Assembly (NCBI GenBank): GCA_017569305.1 | Contig: CP069418.1 | Coordinates: 62,001-126,000, forward strand | DNA from: Clostridiales bacterium FE2011 | Lineage (GTDB): Bacteria > Bacillota > Clostridia > Christensenellales > Aristaeellaceae | Length of the DNA: 64,000 nt | Reading direction: 5' to 3' | Part shown: one piece after another, positions 16,772 through 24,263 of the stretch | Numbering within the stretch: position 1 is the first letter of the stretch | Layout: each line of letters begins with the position of its first letter | Made by a program: the position numbers and the translations under genes | The notes under the pieces: model-generated | Told to the model about the DNA's origin: nothing | The model's input: only the letters and a program-made list of their open reading frames with translations | Databases searched by the model: none

Positions 16772-17314
16772 TCATTCCTGCCTTTGATCATCGTCTTTGC
16801 TGTCCTGGGGAAAACTGTGTATTCTTTCACTCATCTGATTAAGTGTGGAATTTACTTTCTCTGCCATTTTCCCCACTGAAACCGTATTATCAAACAAGCC
16901 GTTTATTTCAGCGCTTACAGATGAATTATCTTCTGATACAGGTAATTCGTCATCCTCTTCTTCCTCTGTGCCGTCATCGCTGCCTTCATTGTCCTGTTCA
17001 GCCGGAGCTGCAGCTGTTCCGGTAAGGGAAGCTGCATATTTTTCAGCTCTGATATCATTGAGCTGTTCATCAAGCTGTTTCAGTTCCTGAAGCATCCTGG
17101 TCATTGGTTCAGGAAATGTTTCTCCCTTCAGCCATAAAGCATAGGCTTTATTGGCCAGGTCACCAAGCACTTCCCTCCTGCGGTTCTGGATAGTAACTTC
17201 GTCCACTTTGTACCGTGTATTATTTGCGATACTGGCAGCAGTATTGCCGATCGCTTTCATCCCTTTGATCCACAGGTTTTTCGCCTTGTCCCGAATATCT
17301 TTTCTGACTGCCAA
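16772..17314 (-). CDS. Unknown helical protein with acidic tail, TTG start
   Basis: Not recognised. With a TTG start at 17314 (GGAGG exactly eight bases upstream) the product is 180 residues: a basic helical N-terminal half with coiled-coil character (LQELKQLDEQLNDIRAEKY near residues 72-90), then a low-complexity acidic linker (DGTEEEEDDE near 112) and a short helical C-terminus. The reading frame is open to 17560, but that part overlaps the lipid kinase gene and has no ribosome site, so it is rejected. It is cytoplasmic by composition. It ends seven bases before the exported protein gene, and the two are likely cotranscribed. Confidence 0.62.
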   Translation of the reverse strand: MAVRKDIRDKAKNLWIKGMKAIGNTAASIANNTRYKVDEVTIQNRRREVLGDLANKAYALWLKGETFPEPMTRMLQELKQLDEQLNDIRAEKYAASLTGTAAAPAEQDNEGSDDGTEEEEDDELPVSEDNSSVSAEINGLFDNTVSVGKMAEKVNSTLNQMSERIHSFPQDSKDDDQRQE

Positions 17315-17367
17315 CGCATTGTCCTCCTTTAGCCTGCAAAATGGCGTCTGAGCCTGAGAGCAGGCTT

Positions 17368-18237
17368 TTACCGAATAAGCATCAATGAACCTGGATTGAT
17401 TCTGAATTCGACGCTGTTCATCGGACTGATATCTCCGTCCACATTGATTCGCAGACTGTTTCCCTCTATCAGGATATCGGAAGCTCTGAAATGCTTCGTT
17501 ATTCTGAATTTCAGATCTTTGGAAAGCATCAGGCCCGGCAGGTAAAACGGAATCTGCCACCTGTGAACACTGCGGATCATAACAAGATCAAGCTTTCCGT
17601 CTTCAATATCAGCTTTCGGACATATGGGGATGCCACCGCCGATGAAACGGCCGTTCGCCACAGAACAGATAAGATACTCTCCTTCCTGTTCTTTTCCGTC
17701 AGCGGTTATCTTCAGATGAATGCTTTGATAATGAAAGATTGCTTTGATCAGTCCAAGGAAATAAGGTGTGAGCCCCCTGTGCTTTTTCTTTTCATTCTCC
17801 GCATAATCCAGGACTGTAACATCAAATCCCGTACCGCAGACATTCAGGAAAAAGCGGTCGTTTACTGTGCCTGTATCAGTGGGCTTTGCAATTCCTGTCA
17901 GCAGCAATTCCAGCGCCTTGTCAGGCTCATTGGGAATACCCGCGGATTTGATAAAATCATTTCCGGTACCAGCTGGAATAATGCCCATGGGTTTCCCTGT
18001 TCCTGTAAGACCTGCAGCAACCTCCCCCGCAGTTCCGTCTCCTCCGACAGATACAACGGCTGTAACATCTTCATCAGCCGCAAGTTTAACAGCGAGCTCT
18101 GTACCATGGCCGGGCCGTTCAGTTCTGTGTATGCGGTATTCCGTACCTTTGGCTTTAAGGGTTTCCTCAAGCTTCTGCATGATTTCAAGAGAATATCCGT
18201 TTCCTGCCGCAGGGTTTACGATAAAAGCAAATAACAT
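17368..18237 (-). CDS. Diacylglycerol kinase family lipid kinase
   Basis: Soluble DgkB/YegS-type kinase that phosphorylates diacylglycerol or a related lipid to recycle it into phospholipid synthesis. The nucleotide-binding VNPAAGNG is at residue 7, the catalytic GGDGTAGEV near 65 and PAGTGNDF near 92; length 289 is typical. GGGTGATGAG precedes the ATG. It is the first gene after the transketolase terminator, so a promoter should lie in 18238-18274, but I see no clear boxes. It may rely on read-through. Confidence 0.9.
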   Translation of the reverse strand: MLFAFIVNPAAGNGYSLEIMQKLEETLKAKGTEYRIHRTERPGHGTELAVKLAADEDVTAVVSVGGDGTAGEVAAGLTGTGKPMGIIPAGTGNDFIKSAGIPNEPDKALELLLTGIAKPTDTGTVNDRFFLNVCGTGFDVTVLDYAENEKKKHRGLTPYFLGLIKAIFHYQSIHLKITADGKEQEGEYLICSVANGRFIGGGIPICPKADIEDGKLDLVMIRSVHRWQIPFYLPGLMLSKDLKFRITKHFRASDILIEGNSLRINVDGDISPMNSVEFRINPGSLMLIR

Positions 18238-18274
18238 GACTCATCACCCAATAAAAAATCATATCTTTGCAGAA

Positions 18275-18315
18275 CCCCCCTTTCCGCATGTCATTCAGGC
18301 CGCAGGAAAGGGGGG
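18275..18315 (-). terminator. Terminator-like hairpin after split transketolase
   Basis: Perfect 11-bp GC-rich inverted repeat, 18275-18285 with 18305-18315, in the minus-strand trailer of the transketolase C-terminal gene. The following U-run is poor, so termination may be partial, allowing read-through to the lipid kinase gene. Confidence 0.6.
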
Positions 18316-18322
18316 AATTGCA

Positions 18323-19240
18323 TTACAGATTCTTCAGGATTTTTTCTGCAATCTGGGGACCGGTCAGCTCATATTCTTTCAGGAGGTCGGCCGGTTTTCC
18401 GCTTTGGCCGAACACATCGTTGATACCAATCTTCATGAACTTCTCAACACCGTTTCCGATAATAGCGGAAGCTACTGTGTCTCCAAGTCCGCCGATGATG
18501 GAATGCTCTTCGACAGTAAACACTTTTCTGCATTTCGCTGTATAGCGAAGAGCAAGTTCCTCATCAAAAGGCTTGATCGTATGGAAAGATACGAGCGCCG
18601 CATTCACACCCTGGCCCGCAAGGATATCAGCAGCTTCTATAGCGTGCTCCAGCATAATACCGCATGTGAATATCGCACAGTCGCTTCCGTCACGAATGAC
18701 ATTTCCCTTTCCTACGGTAAACGGTCTGGGATCATAAACAGGAGTAGCGAGTCTGGCTGTACGGATGTATACAGGGCCTTCAATTTTCGCTGCCGCTTCA
18801 ACACACTGGTAACACTCGTTGGCATCGGAAGGAACAAACACAGTCATACCAGGCAGGACTCTCATAAGCGCAATGTCCTCGATAGCCTGATGGCTGCCGC
18901 CGTCTTCACCCAGCGTAATGCCTGCATGGCTGAAACCAAACTTGACATTGAATTTGGGGTAACAGACGCCATTCCGGATCTGGTCATAATTGCGGCCTGC
19001 AAAAACCGCGAATGTGGAGCAGAAAGGGATAAGTCCCATTGTACTCATACCGGCAGCAACGTCAACCATGTTTGCTTCTGCAATACCACAGTCATAAAAC
19101 CGGTTGGGATACGCTTTCTTGAATCCGTTTGTCATTGTTGCGCCGGCCAGGTCAGCATCAAGCACAACGACTTTCTCATTTTCTTCGCCCAGTTTGACAA
19201 GGGCCTCACCATATGCAACACGAACTGCTTTCTTTTCCAT
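18323..19240 (-). CDS. Transketolase, C-terminal subunit
   Basis: Second half of a two-gene transketolase of the pentose phosphate pathway: the pyrimidine-binding and C-terminal domains, 305 residues. The GIAEANMVDVAAGM motif near residue 50 carries the thiamine-activating glutamate, and FVPSDANE near 129 and the TVEEH motif near 235 are family landmarks. GGAGGG precedes the ATG, five bases after the N-terminal subunit stops, matching the obligate pairing of the two chains. Split transketolases are common in Clostridia and many other bacteria. Confidence 0.94.
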   Translation of the reverse strand: MEKKAVRVAYGEALVKLGEENEKVVVLDADLAGATMTNGFKKAYPNRFYDCGIAEANMVDVAAGMSTMGLIPFCSTFAVFAGRNYDQIRNGVCYPKFNVKFGFSHAGITLGEDGGSHQAIEDIALMRVLPGMTVFVPSDANECYQCVEAAAKIEGPVYIRTARLATPVYDPRPFTVGKGNVIRDGSDCAIFTCGIMLEHAIEAADILAGQGVNAALVSFHTIKPFDEELALRYTAKCRKVFTVEEHSIIGGLGDTVASAIIGNGVEKFMKIGINDVFGQSGKPADLLKEYELTGPQIAEKILKNL

Positions 19241-19244
19241 TTCT

Positions 19245-20057
19245 TCAGCCCTCCAATTCCTTCAGTGCCTGGGCAGCCTGTTCAGCATTCGGAGCTTTTC
19301 CATGCCAGCCGACCTGGCCTTCCATAAAGCTGACGCCCTTACCCTTCAGCGTATTCAGAATAATATATCTCGGTTTGCCGGGACAGGCAGGCACATGCAG
19401 AGCCTCTACAACCTGTTTCATATCGTTGCCGTCCGCAACCTCAATCACGTCATATCCGAAAGCGAGAGCCTTTGCTTTGATATCTCCGAGACTCATAACT
19501 TCATCATTTGTTCCGTCAATCTGAAGTCCGTTATGATCCAGAATAACGGTCAGGTTGTCAAGCTTATAGTGCGCGGCAGCCATGCTGGCTTCCCATACAA
19601 GGCCTTCCTGGCTTTCACCGTCTCCTATGATTGTGTAAACATGGCATTTTTTCCCTGTATGCTTTGCTCCGAGAGCCATACCGACCGCAATGGAAATTCC
19701 CTGTCCGAGAGAGCCGGTGGAGGCATCAACGCCGGGACATTTTTTTGTGTCGGGATGTCCCTGCAGAATACCGTGGAGCTGACGGAAATGATCAAATTCC
19801 TCGCGACCGAAAAAGCCGCGTTCACAAAGTGTTCCGTAAAGAGCGGGAGCGGAATGGCCCTTGGAAAGAACAAACCTGTCACGGTCAGGGTTCTTGTCAT
19901 CCTTGGGATCCACATTCATTACATCAAAATACAGCGCAACCATAGCCTCCGTGCTGGAAAGAGATCCGCCGGGATGTCCTGAGCCTGCAGCAGCAGTCAT
20001 GATAATGATGTCTCTTCTCACCTGCCGCGCATATTTTTCAAGTGTCTGGATATCCAT
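19245..20057 (-). CDS. Transketolase, N-terminal subunit
   Basis: First half of the split transketolase, 270 residues, binding the thiamine diphosphate phosphate groups. SGHPGGSLS is near residue 26 and the GDGESQEG...N metal/TPP motif near 145. ATG 20057 is chosen because GGAGGG lies six bases upstream; earlier in-frame ATGs (20099, 20075) precede or weaken the site. A perfect consensus promoter at 20106-20134 drives the pair. It transfers two-carbon units between ketose and aldose phosphates, connecting to the rpe gene at 55370-56041. Confidence 0.95.
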   Translation of the reverse strand: MDIQTLEKYARQVRRDIIIMTAAAGSGHPGGSLSSTEAMVALYFDVMNVDPKDDKNPDRDRFVLSKGHSAPALYGTLCERGFFGREEFDHFRQLHGILQGHPDTKKCPGVDASTGSLGQGISIAVGMALGAKHTGKKCHVYTIIGDGESQEGLVWEASMAAAHYKLDNLTVILDHNGLQIDGTNDEVMSLGDIKAKALAFGYDVIEVADGNDMKQVVEALHVPACPGKPRYIILNTLKGKGVSFMEGQVGWHGKAPNAEQAAQALKELEG

Positions 20058-20105
20058 TTCCGTCCCTCCGATCATGTAATTTCCTGAATGTTCAAACATT
20101 AAATT

Positions 20106-20134
20106 ATTATATGAGCTAAGCCTGTCATTGTCAA
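20106..20134 (-). promoter_or_regulatory. Consensus sigma-A promoter for split transketolase
   Basis: Minus-strand TTGACA (20129-20134), exactly 17 bases, TATAAT (20106-20111): a 12 of 12 match. The -35 box begins only three bases after the stop of the upstream gene, and no terminator separates them. Confidence 0.85.
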
Positions 20135-20137
20135 GAA

Positions 20138-21388
20138 TTACGGCATTTTGAGCGCCCCTGTTTCCATCATTCTGCGCAGTGCTTCTGAAAGCGCAATCCG
20201 CCCGTGAACATATGTCAGTCCTCCCTGCATAAAAGCAGTGTACGGTGCCCTGATAGGACCGTCAGCGCTCAGTTCAATACTGGCGCCGGCAACAAATGTT
20301 CCTGCCGCCATAACAACCTGATCATCATAGCCCGGCATGTCCCAGGGTTCGGGCATGGCCATACTGTCCACGGGGCTGGCTGTTTGAATTCCCTGACAAA
20401 ACGCCACAAGCCGCTCAGGAGTTTCCATCTTAATCGCCTGAATAATGTCAGCGCGCTGTTCCTTTGATGACGGCGACGTCTCAAAACCCAGATTGTCAAA
20501 CAGTCTTGAAGCAAGAAGTGCCGTCTTCAGCGCCTGGGCCACTGTGTGCGGTGCCATGAACAGTCCCTGATAAAACGGCCTGTATGATGCAGCATAGGAA
20601 CCGAGCTCCCGGCCAAGTCCGGGTGCTGTCAGCCTTCCTGCAATACGTTCCACTTTATCATGCTTTCCGGCCACGTATCCTCCGGTTGGTGCAATTCCTC
20701 CGCCCGGATTCTTGATCAGACTGCCTACGCATATATCCGCGCCGTAATCCGTAGGTTCATCCTTACACACAAATTCGCCGTAGCAGTTATCAACCATCAG
20801 CGTTACGCCGGGATGCCTGCTGTGAATCATATCGGCCAGTTCCGCAAATTCCTCAGGAAACAGGCTGGGTCTCCAGGCATATCCCCGGCTTCTCTGAGCG
20901 ATCACAAGGGATGTATCTTTCGTGATCGCCTTTTCCACGGCCGGAACATCAATCTTCCCGTCTTTCAGTTCCACACATTCAAAAGAAACGCCCATTTCTT
21001 TCAGTGACCCCGGCTGACTGCCTTTTCCTGTTCCGATAACTCCCAGCAGGGTATCATAGGGCATACCGGTAGCGCTGACGATTTTTTCTCCCGGTTTTGT
21101 AAGGCCAAAGAGAGTCAGGCTCAGGGCTGCCGTTCCGCTGGCTACGTGCGGCCTCATAAGCGCCGCCTCCGTATGGAAAATCCCCGCATATATCCTTTCC
21201 AGGGTGTCCCGTCCGATATCATCGTATCCGTAACCGGTGGACGGGGCAAAATGCCTGTAACTGACCCCTTCCTGCCGGAACAAGTCGAGCACCTGTTTCG
21301 TACGCTTCATTTCATTTTCATCGATCCTGGCAAAGGATTCCTTCAGCTCTTCCTCCGCTTTCAGGATCATTTCCTCAATACGGTTCAT
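20138..21388 (-). CDS. Methionine gamma-lyase family PLP enzyme (aluminum-resistance protein family)
   Basis: Fold-type I PLP enzyme of the family annotated as methionine gamma-lyase-like or aluminum-resistance protein, 416 residues. The PLP-binding lysine sits in GSLIKNPGGG near residue 237, with DNCYGEF near 198 and HVASGTAALS near 80. It is likely to cleave a sulfur amino acid or an alkyl-thiol conjugate; substrate unproven. GAGG lies seven bases before the ATG. It follows miaA by nine bases, a pairing seen in other Bacillota, and is the last gene of the long leftward run. Confidence 0.85.
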   Translation of the reverse strand: MNRIEEMILKAEEELKESFARIDENEMKRTKQVLDLFRQEGVSYRHFAPSTGYGYDDIGRDTLERIYAGIFHTEAALMRPHVASGTAALSLTLFGLTKPGEKIVSATGMPYDTLLGVIGTGKGSQPGSLKEMGVSFECVELKDGKIDVPAVEKAITKDTSLVIAQRSRGYAWRPSLFPEEFAELADMIHSRHPGVTLMVDNCYGEFVCKDEPTDYGADICVGSLIKNPGGGIAPTGGYVAGKHDKVERIAGRLTAPGLGRELGSYAASYRPFYQGLFMAPHTVAQALKTALLASRLFDNLGFETSPSSKEQRADIIQAIKMETPERLVAFCQGIQTASPVDSMAMPEPWDMPGYDDQVVMAAGTFVAGASIELSADGPIRAPYTAFMQGGLTYVHGRIALSEALRRMMETGALKMP

Positions 21389-21397
21389 GCTTATACC

Positions 21398-22321
21398 TCA
21401 CAGCAAATATCTTCTGATTTCATCGTACGCATCTTCTCTGTCGGTTCTGACATAATGAATGCATTCTTCCCTGCGCAGGAACGTCATCTGCCTTTTTGCA
21501 TAATGACGTGTTCCCTTACGGATCATCTCTGCCGCATCTTCAACAGAATACTCACCGCGTATACAGGGAATCATCTCCTTGTACCCCAGGCCGTTCATGC
21601 TCCTGGCGTCTTCAGGTACGCCTTCCTCCAGCAGGGATGCCACTTCATTCTTTAATCCCTTTTGGATCATATCCGTCACGCGTTGATTGATCCGGTCATA
21701 GAGTAAATCCCTGTCCATTTCAGTGGAAACCACCTTCCAGCAGAATCGGCGGTCATTCTCATTCTCACGCCTGGGCTGTTCGGAAAAAGGAATGCCGGTA
21801 GCCTCCCATACTTCTATTGCACGGATAATCCTTCTGACATCATTCACCGGAAGACGTTGGGCGGTTACCGGATCTATACTTCGAAGCCTCTCATGCAGTG
21901 CGGCGCGTCCGTCTGCCGTTTCCGCCATTGCATTCAATATCTTCCTCAGTTCTTCATTGGCCGGCGTCATTCCCATTCCCATGGGATGCATCAGCGACTG
22001 AAGATAGAGTACAGTTCCTCCGACAAACAATACATGTCTGCCCTTTTCTGTAAGCTGCAGAATCAGTTTTTCGGCTTCATCCCTGTAATCTGCAACGCTG
22101 AACATATCCGTTGGTTCACAGATATCCATCAGATAATGACATACACCGCCCATTTCTTCCTTTGTCGGTTTAGCGGTTCCGATATCCATTCTTCTGTAAA
22201 TCTGCATACTGTCCATACACAGAATATCCCATCCCTGCTCCTGTGCGAGACGTACGCTCAGACTGGTCTTCCCGCTGGCTGTAGGCCCCGTTATGACTCT
22301 GCAGACAATCTGTTCTGTCAT
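21398..22321 (-). CDS. miaA: tRNA dimethylallyltransferase
   Basis: Transfers a dimethylallyl group to N6 of A37 in tRNAs reading UNN codons; the product is the substrate of MiaB, encoded 5 kb upstream in the same run. The P-loop GPTASGKTS is at residue 12, DSMQIYRRMDIGTAKP near 36 and the catalytic-tunnel motif VGGTVLYLQSL near 98. 307 residues is normal. CCGGAG precedes the ATG. It follows mutL directly, as in Escherichia coli and many bacteria. Confidence 0.96.
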   Translation of the reverse strand: MTEQIVCRVITGPTASGKTSLSVRLAQEQGWDILCMDSMQIYRRMDIGTAKPTKEEMGGVCHYLMDICEPTDMFSVADYRDEAEKLILQLTEKGRHVLFVGGTVLYLQSLMHPMGMGMTPANEELRKILNAMAETADGRAALHERLRSIDPVTAQRLPVNDVRRIIRAIEVWEATGIPFSEQPRRENENDRRFCWKVVSTEMDRDLLYDRINQRVTDMIQKGLKNEVASLLEEGVPEDARSMNGLGYKEMIPCIRGEYSVEDAAEMIRKGTRHYAKRQMTFLRREECIHYVRTDREDAYDEIRRYLL

Positions 22322-22333
22322 AATGTTCTCCGG

Positions 22334-24220
22334 TCAGTTCTGTATGCGTTTGAATTTCCTGTCCAGTTCCCTGTGGCTGATGGAAACCACAAGCGGTCTT
22401 CCATGGGGACAGGTGGGTGTCACCTTCTGTTCAATCATTGTGTCAAGAAGGCTCCGCAATTCTTCTTCTGTCAGCGTTTCCCCGCCTTTAACGGCATGCT
22501 TGCAGGCGGTCTGAAGCAGCTGTGTCCGTTTTTTCTCAAAAGTCGGATCTTTTCCGTTCTGAAGATCGTTGATCACATCCCGTATAAAATCCTTTGTCTG
22601 TGCCTCGCCCAGAATCACGGGGATCGTCCTGACAGCAACATCCTTCTCACCAAACGCCTCAACAACGAGTCCTATGCTTTCCAGCGCTTCCCTGTTATCT
22701 TCCAGCAGGCGCTGTTCAGCATTTGTAACACCAAGCACAACAGGAACAAGCATTTCCTGGCCGGCCTGGGCTTTTTCCGTGTGTTCACTCATAAGCCTGT
22801 CAAACAGCAGACGCTCATGAACCGCATGCTGGTCAACCATCAGCAGCTGGTCTTCATATTCAACCAGGATAAACGTGTTGAACAGCGCGCCGAATACTTT
22901 CATCGGTTTTCGGACTGCACTCAGGATTGTGTTAACCTGTTCTGCACTTTCTTTCATCACAGCAGGAGCTGCATACTCACGGCCGGCAGCAGGGATATTG
23001 ATTGTCTCTGCCGGTCTTGGCGGGATATCCCTGTAAACCGGTTCCGGTTTGGGGGCAGGAGAAAAAGCAGACGCACTGGCAGGGAGCGTCCGGCTGACTG
23101 TCACCGATTCATCAGGAGAAGGCAGCGGACGGCGCATGACAGGAGCCGCCTGGACAGGAACTTCCATTATCCGGTCAGAAGCTTTTTCCTTCTGGGGGCT
23201 GAGAGTCATCTCAACCGGATGTTGAAAAGCATCCTTTTCTTTCAATGCCATCAGCACCGCACTGAGTACAGCTTCATAAACCCCGGTTTCATCCCTGAAT
23301 CGCACTTCCAGCTTATTCGGGTGTACATTGACGTCCACTGCTTCATATGGAATGGTGATATACAGTGCACAGACCGGGAATTTTCCAATCATCACCCGTT
23401 CCCTGCAGGCCGTTTCCAGTGCCTCGTTCAGGATTTTATTATGCATGACACGGCCGTTGATGAAGAACATTTCCTGATTCCGGTTTCCTCTTCCGTTCTC
23501 TCCGATGCCGACATACCCCTTGATGATCAGTCCGTTCCCGTGATCATTCACTTCTTTCATAAACTTCATGGCATAGCTTCCGTAAACCGTCTGCAATGCC
23601 GTGGCTGTCTGTCCGTCTCCGGGTGAATGGAATTCTGTTTTACCGTTTGAAATATACCTGAAACTGACATCGGGGCGGCTCAGTAAAAGCTGGACAATCA
23701 GATCGTGAACTGCCGAAGCTTCCTGACCGGCTTTTTTCATAAATCCTTTGCGGACAGGAACATTGAAAAACAAATCATTCACCTGGATTGTTGTGCCGAC
23801 GGGGCAGGCAATTTCCTGTATATCAGTAATCCGTCCGCCTTCGTTTTTTACTTTCAATCCTGTATCGCTTGCAGCGGTCCGGGTTGTCATTGTAATCCGT
23901 GATACGGCTGCAATACTTGCAAGAGCCTCTCCGCGGAAGCCCAGGGTTGCAATGGCGTCAAGATCCTGTTCCCTGCTGATTTTACTCGTGGCATGCCGTT
24001 CAAACGCCATGCGGATATCGCTTTCATCAATACCGCTGCCATTATCGGCTACGCGGATGCTTGTCAGTCCGCCTTCCTGGATTTCGACTGTCACAGCTGT
24101 AGCACCGGCATCCAGACTGTTTTCAATCAGTTCCTTGATAGCTGCTGCCGGTCTTTCCACGACTTCACCCGCAGCTATTTTACCAATCAGGTTTTCACTC
24201 AGCGGTCTGATCTTTCCCAT
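22334..24220 (-). CDS. mutL: DNA mismatch repair protein MutL (endonuclease type)
   Basis: GHKL ATPase that links MutS mismatch recognition to strand incision. N-terminal motifs: IAAGEVVERP near residue 13, ENSLDAGA near 32, DNGSGID near 59 and GFRGEALASI near 93. A proline-rich linker spans roughly 330-430. The C-terminal nuclease domain has the DQHAVHER metal motif near 463, ACKHAVKGG near 568 and CPHGRPLVV near 608, so it nicks DNA itself, which fits the absence of MutH in Gram-positives. AAAGGAG precedes the ATG, 43 bases after mutS. Confidence 0.97.
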   Translation of the reverse strand: MGKIRPLSENLIGKIAAGEVVERPAAAIKELIENSLDAGATAVTVEIQEGGLTSIRVADNGSGIDESDIRMAFERHATSKISREQDLDAIATLGFRGEALASIAAVSRITMTTRTAASDTGLKVKNEGGRITDIQEIACPVGTTIQVNDLFFNVPVRKGFMKKAGQEASAVHDLIVQLLLSRPDVSFRYISNGKTEFHSPGDGQTATALQTVYGSYAMKFMKEVNDHGNGLIIKGYVGIGENGRGNRNQEMFFINGRVMHNKILNEALETACRERVMIGKFPVCALYITIPYEAVDVNVHPNKLEVRFRDETGVYEAVLSAVLMALKEKDAFQHPVEMTLSPQKEKASDRIMEVPVQAAPVMRRPLPSPDESVTVSRTLPASASAFSPAPKPEPVYRDIPPRPAETINIPAAGREYAAPAVMKESAEQVNTILSAVRKPMKVFGALFNTFILVEYEDQLLMVDQHAVHERLLFDRLMSEHTEKAQAGQEMLVPVVLGVTNAEQRLLEDNREALESIGLVVEAFGEKDVAVRTIPVILGEAQTKDFIRDVINDLQNGKDPTFEKKRTQLLQTACKHAVKGGETLTEEELRSLLDTMIEQKVTPTCPHGRPLVVSISHRELDRKFKRIQN

Positions 24221-24263
24221 AGTGTTCTCCTTTTCAAATTGCCTTTTCCCGGCTTAAGGCTGA

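Noticed and set aside
17315..17560. N-terminal extension of the unknown helical protein
   Set aside because: The extension overlaps the lipid kinase gene on the same strand in another frame, and GGAGG fits TTG 17314 exactly.
17867..19327. Plus-strand open frame of 486 codons
   Set aside because: Antisense to the lipid kinase and transketolase genes; no ribosome site or domain.
21857..23626. Plus-strand open frame of 589 codons
   Set aside because: Antisense to miaA and mutL; composition rich in His, Cys and Phe and no recognisable domain.
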